A DNA stretch of 64,000 nt from Rhodobacterales bacterium 52_120_T64 (lineage in GTDB: Bacteria > Pseudomonadota > Alphaproteobacteria > Rhodobacterales > Rhodobacteraceae), in NCBI GenBank assembly GCA_002162875.1, contig MABA01000008.1:62001-126000 (forward strand). Reading direction: 5' to 3'. Position numbers and translations under genes: made by a program. The notes beneath the pieces are model-generated. The model saw only the letters and a list, made by a program, of their open reading frames with translations, had not been told where the DNA came from and did no database searches. Of this stretch, positions 24,857 through 33,189 are shown one piece after another (the stretch's first letter is position 1; each line of letters begins with the position of its first letter).

Positions 24857-27300
24857 ATAAACCCCTTCCGTCACACGCGCGCGCTGTTGTAATTGGTGGC
24901 GGCGTCGCGGGTGCCTCGGTGGCGTACCACTTGGCAAAGCTCGGCTGGAAAGACGTGATCCTGTTGGAGCGCAAGCAGCTGACCAGCGGCACTACTTGGC
25001 ATGCGGCGGGCTTAATCGGCCAACTTCGCGCCAGTTCCAACATGACCCGTTTGGCGAAATATACGCAGGAATTGTACTTCGATCTGGAGGCCGAAACCGG
25101 AGTCGCGACAGGCATCAAACGCAACGGTTCCATCAGCGTGGCCCTGACCGAAGAACGCCGCGAGGAACTTTACCGAGGTGCCTCCATGGCGCGCGCGTTT
25201 GGCGTTGAAGTCGAGGAAATCTCGCCCGAAGAAGCCAAGAACCGCTACCCGCATTTGAATATCGATGACGTGGTTGGTGCGGTTTATCTGCCCAAAGACG
25301 GGCAGGGCGACCCTGCCAACATCACCCACGCGATGGCAAAAGGCGCGCGGCAAAGGGGCGTGCAGATTTTCGAGAACGTCAAGGTTATCGACATCAAAAC
25401 CGAGGGTGGCCGCATCACTGGCGTTACCGCCGAACAGGACGGCGAAACCACACACATCACCTGCGATCACGTGGTTAACTGCGCCGGAATGTGGGCACAA
25501 AAAGTCGGCGACATGGTCGGCGCGGCGATTCCGCTGCACGCCTGCGAACATTTCTACATCGTCACCGAAGGCATCAAGGACTTGGGCAAACTCCCTGTTC
25601 TACGGGTGCCGGATGAATGCGCGTATTACAAAGAAGACGCCGGTAAAATTCTTCTGGGTGCGTTCGAGCCCGTGGCTAAACCTTGGGGTATGGACGGGAT
25701 TTCCGAAGATTTCGAATTTGACCAGCTTCCCGAAGATTTCGACCATTTCGAACCCATTTTGGAGAAAGCCGTTGAGCGTATGCCGCTGTTGGCTGAGGCT
25801 GGCATTCACACGTTTTTCAACGGACCTGAAAGTTTCACGCCCGATGATCGTTACTACCTCGGCGAGACACCAGAGGTGCAGAACTTCTGGGTGTGTTGTG
25901 GGTTCAATTCCGTCGGAATCCAGTCCGCTGGTGGGGCTGGCATGGCACTGGCGCAATGGATGGAAGACGGCGCGTCCCCCTTCGATCTGTGGGATGTGGA
26001 CATCCGTCGCGTGCAGCCCTTCCAGAACAACCGCGCGTATCTGAAAGAACGTGTTAGCGAAAGCCTCGGCCTGTTGTACGCCGATCACTATCCTTATCGC
26101 CAACCTGTAACTTCACGTGGCATCCGGCGCTCGCCCATCCATGAGCACCTGAAAAAGCGTGGCGCTGTATTTGGTGAAAGCAGCGGTTGGGAACGCGCCA
26201 ACTGGTTTGCGGATGAGGGCCAGACGCCCGAATACGAATACTCGTGGAAACGTCAGAACTGGTTCGAAAACGCCAAGCGAGAACACATGGCAATCCGGAC
26301 CAGAGTCGGCCTGTTTGACATGACCAGTTTCGGCAAAATTCGCGTCGAGGGCCGCGATGCTTGCACCTTCCTTCAGCGGCTTTGCGCCAACCAGATGGAT
26401 GTTGAAAACGGCAAAATCGCCTATACCCAAATGCTGAACGAGCGAGGCGGGATTGAATCCGATCTAACGGTGACGCGCCTATCCGACACCGCTTATTTGC
26501 TGGTCGTACCGGGCGGAACTTTGCAACGCGACCTTGCTTGGCTGCGCCGCCATCTTGGCGATGAATTCGTCGTGATCACTGACGTAACCGCCGGCGAAGC
26601 TGTGTTTGCCGTCATGGGGCCAAAATCCCGCGAGTTGCTACAAATAGTCAGCCCGAACGATTTTTCAAACGAGGCTCACCCCTTCGGCACCATGCGTAAT
26701 ATCGAGATTGGTATGGGCATGGCCCGTGCGCATCGCGTGACGTATGTGGGCGAATTGGGTTGGGAAATATACGTTTCATCCGATCAAGCGGCCCATGTGT
26801 TCGAGGCCTTGGAAAAGGCAGGCGAAGAGGTTGGTTTGAAACTTTGTGGTTTGCACGTGCTCGATAGTTGTCGGATCGAAAAGGCCTACCGACATTTCGG
26901 TCATGACATCACAGACGAAGATCACGTGGTCGAGGCGGGTTTAGGTTTTGCGGTCAAGGCGGACAAAGGTGAATTCATTGGCCGTGATGCGGTGTTGGCG
27001 AAACGTAAGAACGGGTTGGAAAAACGGTTTTTGCAATTCCAGCTGAATGATCCAGAACCGCTGCTGTACCACAATGAACCCATTCTACGGGACGGTGTTA
27101 TCGTCGGGCATTTATCGTCCGGCAACTACGGCCACTACCTAGGTGCGGCTATCGGGCTTGGGTATGTTCCGTGCAAAGGCGAGACAGCAGCGCAGGTTCT
27201 GACCTCCACCTATGAAATCGAAATTGCCGGCAAAAGGTTCGGCGCAATTGCCAGCCTGAAACCGCTCTACGATCCTAAATCCGAACGTGTAAAGGAGTAA
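24853..27300 (+). CDS. DMGDH-like FAD-dependent oxidoreductase with GcvT domain (copy 2)
   Basis: 815 residues with the same architecture as copy 1: FAD domain (VVIGGGVAGASVAYHLAKLG, H50 in GTTWHAAG), linker, GcvT domain (TSFGKIRVEGRDACTFLQRL to GLHVLDSCRIEKAYRHFG) and C-terminal barrel (ending YDPKSERV). The two copies align along their length but differ much in sequence, so they may act on successive demethylation steps (for example dimethyl then monomethyl amine), or be subunits. Starts by ATGA overlap with copy 1; the MttB-like gene follows after three bases with AAGGAG in the 3' end of this gene. Cytosolic. Confidence 0.9.
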   Translation: MNKPLPSHARAVVIGGGVAGASVAYHLAKLGWKDVILLERKQLTSGTTWHAAGLIGQLRASSNMTRLAKYTQELYFDLEAETGVATGIKRNGSISVALTEERREELYRGASMARAFGVEVEEISPEEAKNRYPHLNIDDVVGAVYLPKDGQGDPANITHAMAKGARQRGVQIFENVKVIDIKTEGGRITGVTAEQDGETTHITCDHVVNCAGMWAQKVGDMVGAAIPLHACEHFYIVTEGIKDLGKLPVLRVPDECAYYKEDAGKILLGAFEPVAKPWGMDGISEDFEFDQLPEDFDHFEPILEKAVERMPLLAEAGIHTFFNGPESFTPDDRYYLGETPEVQNFWVCCGFNSVGIQSAGGAGMALAQWMEDGASPFDLWDVDIRRVQPFQNNRAYLKERVSESLGLLYADHYPYRQPVTSRGIRRSPIHEHLKKRGAVFGESSGWERANWFADEGQTPEYEYSWKRQNWFENAKREHMAIRTRVGLFDMTSFGKIRVEGRDACTFLQRLCANQMDVENGKIAYTQMLNERGGIESDLTVTRLSDTAYLLVVPGGTLQRDLAWLRRHLGDEFVVITDVTAGEAVFAVMGPKSRELLQIVSPNDFSNEAHPFGTMRNIEIGMGMARAHRVTYVGELGWEIYVSSDQAAHVFEALEKAGEEVGLKLCGLHVLDSCRIEKAYRHFGHDITDEDHVVEAGLGFAVKADKGEFIGRDAVLAKRKNGLEKRFLQFQLNDPEPLLYHNEPILRDGVIVGHLSSGNYGHYLGAAIGLGYVPCKGETAAQVLTSTYEIEIAGKRFGAIASLKPLYDPKSERVKE

Positions 27301-27303
27301 CAT

Positions 27304-28845
27304 ATGAGCAGAAGATCAGGGGGGCGCAGCGCCCGTCACGCCATGCGTGCCGCACCATTAGCCGAAGACATCCGCCCCATCCGTGCCGGAATGGAAGGTG
27401 GCTGTTACACTCCGCTTTCGGATGAGGATATCGCACAAGTTCACGAGGCTGCGCTGGAAATCCTCTGTGACATAGGTTTCAAAGACGCAACGGAAGGCTG
27501 CATCGCCGCCTGTACCGCCGTCGGTGCGACCTATAAAGGCGGGCGGTTATTTTTCCCCCGTGAACTGGTGCTTGAAACCATTAAAAACGCCAACCGCGAT
27601 TTTGCTTTGTGCGGTCAGGACCCGAAACATGATGTGCGGCCGCAAGGAGCCAAAGTGCATTTCGGCACGGCAGGCGCTGCGGTGCATATTGTCGATGTCG
27701 AAAAGAACGAGTACCGCGAGAGTCTGCTGCAAGATCTTTATGATGCGGCGCGCATTGTGGACCAGCAGGACAATATCCACTTTTTCCAACGCCCTATGGT
27801 GCCCCGCGACATGACTTCCGAGTTGGAGCTGGACATAAATACCCTTTATGCCAGCCTTTCAGGTACCACAAAACACGTCGGCACAAGCATAACGCTGGTC
27901 GAAAACTGCAAACCGTTTGTCGATATGATTTATTCTATTGCGGGCGGTGAAGAAGCGTTTCGTGCCCGTCCGTTCGTGTCGGTTTCGGCAACTTTCGTTG
28001 TTCCGCCTCTGCGCTTTGCGACTGAAGCACTGGATGTGATTGGCGAGATGGTCAAAGCCGGGGTTCCCATTTTGCTTTTGTCTGCGGGGCAAGCAGGTGC
28101 AACATCACCCGCGGCGTTGGCTGGATCGGTGGTGCAATCAATTGCCGAAGTTCTGGCGGGTCTGGTGTATATCAACGCCTTAGCTCCGGGGCATCCGGCG
28201 ATATTCGGACCATGGCCGTTTGTGTCAGACCTGCGTACCGGCGCTATGTCCGGTGGTTCCGGCGAACAATCGTTGCTGATCGCGGCTGTGACCCAGATGG
28301 CCAACCACTATGATTTTCCATGCGGTGTGCCTGCCGGTATGACCGATGCCAAAATGCCGGATATCCAGTCGGGGTATGAAAAAGGCATAACCACGGTGAT
28401 GGCCGGTCTGGCCGGTGGCAACTTGATATACGAAGCTGCGGGAATGCACGGTTCGTTACTGGGGTTTTGCTTGGAAAGCCTGATCGTCGATAATGATATT
28501 CTGGGTCAGTCATTACGCTGCGTGCGCGGGATTGAGGTGAATAAGGATACCCTGTCGCTCGAAACAATCCGCGAAGTCATCGGTGGGCCAGAGCATTTTC
28601 TGGGACAGCCCCAGACGCTGGATTTGATGCAGAAAGAATATATTTATCCGAAAATCGGTGACCGCTCGACTCCTAAAGAATGGGAGGAGTTGCAGAAACC
28701 CGAAATGGTCGCCAAGGCCATTGCTGAAAAACGCCGGATACTGGACGAATATTTCCCGTCTCACATTTCGCCTGAACTGGACGCCGAGCTTCGCCTAAAA
28801 TTTGACATCAAACTACCACGCGAACGGATGCTTCGAACGCACTAG
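27304..28845 (+). CDS. trimethylamine methyltransferase (MttB) family protein, non-pyrrolysine
   Basis: 513 residues, uninterrupted, so no in-frame amber codon for pyrrolysine. Family signatures include a start rich in arginine then SDEDIAQVHEAALEILCDIG, the segment SGGSGEQSLLIAAVTQMANHY, and GMTDAKMPDIQSGYEKG. Non-Pyl MttB homologues demethylate quaternary amines such as glycine betaine, carnitine or proline betaine, usually passing the methyl group to a corrinoid protein. No corrinoid-binding protein is encoded here, although the two preceding flavoproteins carry GcvT/THF domains. Substrate is unknown. AAGGAG at 27292-27297 sets the ATG. Confidence 0.88.
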   Translation: MSRRSGGRSARHAMRAAPLAEDIRPIRAGMEGGCYTPLSDEDIAQVHEAALEILCDIGFKDATEGCIAACTAVGATYKGGRLFFPRELVLETIKNANRDFALCGQDPKHDVRPQGAKVHFGTAGAAVHIVDVEKNEYRESLLQDLYDAARIVDQQDNIHFFQRPMVPRDMTSELELDINTLYASLSGTTKHVGTSITLVENCKPFVDMIYSIAGGEEAFRARPFVSVSATFVVPPLRFATEALDVIGEMVKAGVPILLLSAGQAGATSPAALAGSVVQSIAEVLAGLVYINALAPGHPAIFGPWPFVSDLRTGAMSGGSGEQSLLIAAVTQMANHYDFPCGVPAGMTDAKMPDIQSGYEKGITTVMAGLAGGNLIYEAAGMHGSLLGFCLESLIVDNDILGQSLRCVRGIEVNKDTLSLETIREVIGGPEHFLGQPQTLDLMQKEYIYPKIGDRSTPKEWEELQKPEMVAKAIAEKRRILDEYFPSHISPELDAELRLKFDIKLPRERMLRTH

Positions 28846-28855
28846 GTGAAAATCG

Positions 28856-28918
28856 ATGTCAGAAGATGAAAATTTCCGTGACCCCGCAAAATCACGGGCC
28901 CCGTTTATTACGCGCTAA
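28856..28918 (+). CDS. possible 20-codon small gene after the MttB-like gene
   Basis: ATG to TAA of 20 residues (MSEDENFRDPAKSRAPFITR), starting 11 bases after the MttB stop, with AGGTGA about five bases upstream. It spans the hairpin assigned here as a terminator and overlaps the end of the DUF1178 gene by four bases. Length alone makes a chance ORF likely; no family is recognised. Confidence 0.15.
   Translation: MSEDENFRDPAKSRAPFITR
28876..28897 (-). terminator. possible terminator of the DUF1178 gene
   Basis: CCGTGA (28876-28881) and TCACGG (28892-28897) form a six-pair stem with a ten-base loop in the convergent gap. On the minus strand the stem is followed by AAATTTTC, a short T-run, and lies 17 bases beyond the DUF1178 stop. 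Confidence 0.4.
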
Positions 28919-29322
28919 TTGGCTTTCTTCTTACCCCAAGGCAGCGGCGCAACGGGGATGCCGTCATCTATCAACGATTTGGCATCCTCGATTTTCGCTT
29001 CGCCATAAATCAGACGTTCGGGGGCGTCGCCGTCGTGAATCGCGCGTGCTTCGGCGGCGAAATTTGTACCTACATTGTCGGCATTGTCTTCTATCTTTTT
29101 CCGCAGCACTCTAACCGCCTGTTCTGCAGGCGAGGCCGGGGCGCTTAACGGGTGGTCGCCTATAACAACACGCGGGGCCATGATTGCCTTTTCCACTTCG
29201 GCATCCCCGCAAACTGCGCAAGACAACATTCTGGTGGCCAAAAGCTTGTCAAAATCCGCACCGGAGCCGAACCAGGATTCGAACCGGTGCCCTTTGGCGC
29301 ATTTTAAATCGTAACGTATCAT
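28915..29322 (-). CDS. DUF1178 family protein
   Basis: 135 residues matching DUF1178, a small alphaproteobacterial/proteobacterial family of unknown function. The N-terminus YDLKCAKGHRFESWF with CAVCG at about 35-39 forms a zinc-ribbon-like CxxxH/CxxC site. The C-terminal half (about 105-133) has the conserved IEDAKSLIDDGIPVAPLPW. It is monocistronic here, divergent from phoR by 86 bases. No function is invented; a zinc-binding role is inference from the cysteines. Confidence 0.88.
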   Translation of the reverse strand: MIRYDLKCAKGHRFESWFGSGADFDKLLATRMLSCAVCGDAEVEKAIMAPRVVIGDHPLSAPASPAEQAVRVLRKKIEDNADNVGTNFAAEARAIHDGDAPERLIYGEAKIEDAKSLIDDGIPVAPLPWGKKKAN

Positions 29323-29408
29323 TTAGTTCCCTTTGGTTTCCGGCATTACATATATATAGCGGAAGTGAATACAATCCTAATCTTGTGATTCGCCGTGAGG
29401 GAAAGCAC

Positions 29409-30662
29409 ATGAGCGCACGTCTTTGGCCCTATATCCTGCTTGGCTCTATTTCGGGGGGCGTCGCGACAAGTTTAGCCGTGTTGAGGGAGCCGTTCTGGAT
29501 TATCTTTATTTCGGTTCTGGCGCTAATCGTTGTCTTCGCTCTAGTACAAGAAGCTATGCGCGATCCTGTTGAAGAAGGGGACGTGGGCGAAATAGAACCA
29601 ACTAAACCCATGCCCACCGGTTTTGGCCGCGCAATGTTGGAACAAATGCCGATACCACTGTTGGTGATCTCGCGCAGAGGACGGGTCGTTTATGGAAACC
29701 GCGCCGTAAAAGAGATCTTACCGAATCTAAAAGCCGGTCTCCACTTCGCCAGCCTACTGCGTGTGCCAGTTTTCGTTGACGCCGTTAATGCGGCATTGAA
29801 CGAGGGCGAAAATAGTAAAGTTTCCTTCACCACCGCGTTGCCACACGAGCGGTATTACGAGGCCAGCATTGGCTTGATGCCCGCAGGCAGTGATTTTGGC
29901 GATAAGGTGCAGGCGATTGTGCAGATCGAGGACCGAACACAGGATCAACGGGTCGAAAAGATGCGTAGCGATTTTGTCGCCAATGCCAGCCACGAACTAC
30001 GAACGCCGCTTGCCTCCATCCTCGGGTATATTGAGACATTGCAGGGTCATGCCAAGGATGATCCGGCGGCGCGTGAAGAATTTCTAAAAATTATGGACAA
30101 ACAGGCGACGCGGATGCAGCGCTTGGTTAACGATTTGATGTCGTTAAGCCGGATCGAATTGAACGAGCATATCAAACCATGCGACCCTTGTGCACTGAAC
30201 GAACTGGTGCTTGAAGCGGTCTCGGCCTTGCTACCACTTCAGAAGAAATACGATGTGGGGCTGGAAACGGCATTAACCGGTGATCCGGAGGTGGCGGCGG
30301 ACCGTGATCAGCTGAACCAAGTGCTGGTAAACTTGATAGACAACGCGATGAAATATGGCGGCAGTGGTACAGTGGTGAAGGTTTTCACAGCACCTGCAGA
30401 CCTGCGCTATGCGAATATGGTCGGGATCACAGTTGCAGACCAGGGCGCAGGGATTGGTTCTGAACACCTGCACCGGTTGACCGAACGTTTCTATCGTGTG
30501 AACGCCAAGCAAAGCCGCAACAAAGGCGGCACGGGGTTGGGACTGGCCATCGTCAAGCACATCGTTAATCGGCACAATGGGGAATTGCAGATAGAATCAA
30601 CGTTGGGAAGAGGCAGCGAATTTACAGTCTGGTTGCCCGAAACGTATGCAAACGGCCATTGA
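29409..30662 (+). CDS. phoR: phosphate regulon sensor histidine kinase
   Basis: 417 residues from the ATG at 29409 (GAGGGAAAG just upstream). Two hydrophobic helices (about 5-45) anchor it in the inner membrane, followed by a short charged linker, a PAS-like domain (about 75-170), the HisKA dimerisation/phosphoacceptor domain (SHELRTPLASILGYIE) and the HATPase (NLIDNAMKYGG, DQGAGI, GGTGLGLAIVKH). PhoR phosphorylates PhoB when phosphate is low and is inhibited through PstSCAB-PhoU. Here phoR precedes the pst genes, and the only Pho box seen lies after it, so its own promoter is separate or constitutive. Confidence 0.93.
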   Translation: MSARLWPYILLGSISGGVATSLAVLREPFWIIFISVLALIVVFALVQEAMRDPVEEGDVGEIEPTKPMPTGFGRAMLEQMPIPLLVISRRGRVVYGNRAVKEILPNLKAGLHFASLLRVPVFVDAVNAALNEGENSKVSFTTALPHERYYEASIGLMPAGSDFGDKVQAIVQIEDRTQDQRVEKMRSDFVANASHELRTPLASILGYIETLQGHAKDDPAAREEFLKIMDKQATRMQRLVNDLMSLSRIELNEHIKPCDPCALNELVLEAVSALLPLQKKYDVGLETALTGDPEVAADRDQLNQVLVNLIDNAMKYGGSGTVVKVFTAPADLRYANMVGITVADQGAGIGSEHLHRLTERFYRVNAKQSRNKGGTGLGLAIVKHIVNRHNGELQIESTLGRGSEFTVWLPETYANGH

Positions 30663-30709
30663 TGCCGTATTAGTGCTACACCCTGCAACGGATTCGGTAA
30701 TTTCCCACG

Positions 30710-30727
30710 CTGTCATAAAACTGTCAC
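30710..30727 (+). promoter_or_regulatory. Pho box (PhoB binding site) upstream of pstS
   Basis: CTGTCATAAAACTGTCAC matches the PhoB consensus CTGTCATAWAWCTGTCAY at all 18 positions. A third, degenerate repeat (CTGCAA) follows 11 bases further at 30732. TAAATA at 30738-30743, ten bases beyond the box, fits a -10 element of an activator-dependent promoter. The pstS start is 88 bases downstream of the box. Confidence 0.92.
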
Positions 30728-30815
30728 AGAACTGCAATAAATATGTCTGCGAAGCCGCCTAGGTAGGGCATATCCCGCGCACTTGGCGTTGGTGTTTGAA
30801 AATCGGAGAGACCCC

Positions 30816-31790
30816 GTGAAACTATTTACTATTCTTGCCGTAGCATCCATTGCTGCTACCTCCGCCAGCGCGCGTGACCAGATCCGCATCGTTGGCTCGT
30901 CCACCGTATTCCCTTTCTCGACAGCTGTAGCCGAGCAATTCGGCAAAACCACAGATTTCGCGACACCGGTCGTTGAATCAACTGGCTCCGGCGGGGGAAT
31001 GAAGTTGTTTTGTTCTGGTGTTGGTGTTGAACACCCTGACATGACGAACGCCTCGCGCCGCATGAAGGCGAAGGAATTCAAGCTGTGCCAAGACAACGGC
31101 GTAACCGAAGTTGTTGAATCTGTCATCGGTTATGACGGCATCGTTATCGCCAACGCACTCAGTGGCCCGACCTTTGCGCTTACGCTTGAGCAGATCGTTA
31201 TTGCACTGGCCGCAGATGGCCCAATGCCATCGACATGGGATCAAGTTGATCCATCGCTTCCAGCGATTGCGATCGAAGTGCTTGGTCCGCCACCATCTTC
31301 CGGCACACGCGATGCGTTCGAAGAGCTGGTGATGCACGAGGGTTGCGAGCTGACCGAATTGGTTGCGTGCGAAGGCATTTCCATCCGCGAAGATGGTGTA
31401 TTCGTTGAAGCTGGCGAAAACGACAATCTGATCGTATCGAAGCTGGAAGCAAATCCGAATGCGCTGGGCGTGTTTGGTTTCTCTTTCCTTGACCAGAATT
31501 CCGATGTTATCAAAGGTGCTGCGATTGACGGTGTAGAGCCAACCTTCGACAATATCGCTGATGGCGAATACGAAATCTCGCGTTCGCTTTATTACTACAT
31601 CAAAGTCGCCCACATCGACGTGATCCCCGGCATTGCAGAATACGCTGCCGAGTTTTCAAGCGAAGCCGCGGCTGGCGAAGAAGGCTATCTGACCGACAAA
31701 GGCTTGATCCCGCTTTTCGAGGATGAATTTGAACAAAACTCCGACCGCGTGAATGGTTTGGATCTGATGACAGGTGACGAATGGAACTAA
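30816..31790 (+). CDS. pstS: phosphate ABC transporter substrate-binding protein
   Basis: Periplasmic phosphate receptor, 324 residues with a signal peptide of about 19 residues ending in ATSASA. The GTG at 30816 has CGGAG upstream. Phosphate-binding features are VGSSTVFPFST and ESTGSGGGMKLF, with FGFSFLDQN and GYLTDKGLIPL near the C-terminus. It is the first gene after the Pho box and is expected to be strongly induced by phosphate limitation. Confidence 0.92.
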   Translation: MKLFTILAVASIAATSASARDQIRIVGSSTVFPFSTAVAEQFGKTTDFATPVVESTGSGGGMKLFCSGVGVEHPDMTNASRRMKAKEFKLCQDNGVTEVVESVIGYDGIVIANALSGPTFALTLEQIVIALAADGPMPSTWDQVDPSLPAIAIEVLGPPPSSGTRDAFEELVMHEGCELTELVACEGISIREDGVFVEAGENDNLIVSKLEANPNALGVFGFSFLDQNSDVIKGAAIDGVEPTFDNIADGEYEISRSLYYYIKVAHIDVIPGIAEYAAEFSSEAAAGEEGYLTDKGLIPLFEDEFEQNSDRVNGLDLMTGDEWN

Positions 31791-31812
31791 CTTTGCGTAT
31801 AGGGGCTTCCGA

Positions 31813-33189
31813 ATGCTAGCCCTTACCGCCTTGTTGATTGTTGGTCTCGCGATAGGGTTTTTCATCCTGTCGCGGGCCAAAGCAATTTCAGCCAGCCAAG
31901 GTGTTCTGGCCAACCTTCACTCGCGACCGAGTTACCACGGTACCTATGTGATGCTGTGGGCGATGATCGTCGGATTGGCGTTACTGCTGGCGTTGGCGCT
32001 GGGTTGGAATGCGTATCTGCATGCGAAGTTTATTGCTGACATTCGTGCGGTTTTGCCGGATGCACGAGACATCCAGATCAATCTGGTTTTGTCAGATGCC
32101 ATGGCGATTGCGGCAGGACAGGTGAGCTCGAAGATCGACCCGTTGCGCGAGGCTACAGCGGTAAGTTTTGCTCGGGCGGATGCTGTGCGTATTTGGGCAA
32201 CAGTCGCGATCTCGCTTGGTGGGGCGTTTATTGCAGGCGTAGTTGGCATGCGCAATATTTCGGCTGATTGGCGGGCGCGAAACCGGTCTGAACGGATCAT
32301 TCGCGGCATCCTATGGGCCTCGGCTGCGGTGGCGGTACTGACGACGCTGGGCATCGTTCTGTCGCTGATATTCGAGACGTTCAATTTCTTCGCCAGCATC
32401 GGTTGGCGCGTAGACAAATTCCTGTTCGGCACAAGATGGAGCCCACTTTCCGGCGTACACGACGGCCAGATGGACATGGATAAAGTCGGTGCCGTGCCAT
32501 TGTTTGCCGGTACACTGATGATAACCGGAATCGCGATGCTGGTGGCTGTGCCCATCGGGTTGTTCGCGGCGATCTATCTGTCGGATTTCGCATCCCCTAA
32601 AGTACGGGCATGGGCCAAGCCGATGTTGGAAGTTTTGGCCGGCATTCCGACAGTGGTTTACGGATTTTTCGCGGCGATCACCGTGGCGCCTTTCATTCGC
32701 AACACGGGCGAGGCACTCGGCCTTTCGGTCGCATCCGAGAGCGCATTGGCGGCGGGGATTGTGATGGGGATTATGATTATCCCGTTCATCAGTTCGCTGT
32801 CCGATGATGTGATCAACGCGGTGCCACAAAGTTTACGTGACGGGTCTTACGGTCTGGGCGCAACCAAGGCTGAAACGATACGGCAGGTTGTTTTGCCTGC
32901 GGCCTTGCCGGGCATTGTTTCGGCGGTATTGTTGGGGGTTTCCCGCGCAATTGGTGAGACGATGATCGTGGTGATGGCCGCTGGCCAAGGCGCGAACCTT
33001 ACGGCGAATCCGTTGGAAGCCGTAACAACCGTAACTGTACAAATCGTAATGCTGATCACTGGCGACACCGAGGCATCAACTGCCGCTGGTCCTGCCTTCA
33101 CATTGGCATTCACACTATTCTGCATCACGCTGGCGCTTAACATTCTAGCCCTGCGCTTCGTGCGGAAATACCGGGAGAAATATGACTGA
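31813..33189 (+). CDS. pstC: phosphate ABC transporter permease PstC (long form)
   Basis: 458 residues, longer than the roughly 320 of E. coli PstC. An N-terminal extension (about 1-190) has two or three extra membrane segments and a charged loop before the standard permease domain (LFAGTLMITGIAMLVAVPIG onward, then IPTVVYGFFAAITVAPF and GLGATKAETIRQVVLPAALPG as the ATPase contact). The ATG at 31813 is preferred (AGGGG seven bases upstream) over an in-frame GTG at 31774 that would overlap pstS. It overlaps pstA by one base. The extended form is known in alphaproteobacteria. Confidence 0.92.
   Translation: MLALTALLIVGLAIGFFILSRAKAISASQGVLANLHSRPSYHGTYVMLWAMIVGLALLLALALGWNAYLHAKFIADIRAVLPDARDIQINLVLSDAMAIAAGQVSSKIDPLREATAVSFARADAVRIWATVAISLGGAFIAGVVGMRNISADWRARNRSERIIRGILWASAAVAVLTTLGIVLSLIFETFNFFASIGWRVDKFLFGTRWSPLSGVHDGQMDMDKVGAVPLFAGTLMITGIAMLVAVPIGLFAAIYLSDFASPKVRAWAKPMLEVLAGIPTVVYGFFAAITVAPFIRNTGEALGLSVASESALAAGIVMGIMIIPFISSLSDDVINAVPQSLRDGSYGLGATKAETIRQVVLPAALPGIVSAVLLGVSRAIGETMIVVMAAGQGANLTANPLEAVTTVTVQIVMLITGDTEASTAAGPAFTLAFTLFCITLALNILALRFVRKYREKYD

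Noticed and set aside
24853-27300. Sarcosine oxidase subunit genes as identity of the two flavoproteins
   Set aside because: Heterotetrameric sarcosine oxidase has separate alpha, beta, gamma and delta subunits of different layout. Both proteins here are full DMGDH-type fusions of DAO and GcvT domains.
27304-28845. Pyrrolysine in the MttB-like gene
   Set aside because: The frame is open for its whole length with no internal amber codon, so it is a non-pyrrolysine member.
29184-29408. N-terminal extension of phoR
   Set aside because: The extension is antisense to the start of the DUF1178 gene and crosses the intergenic gap; the ATG at 29409 has a good ribosome site.
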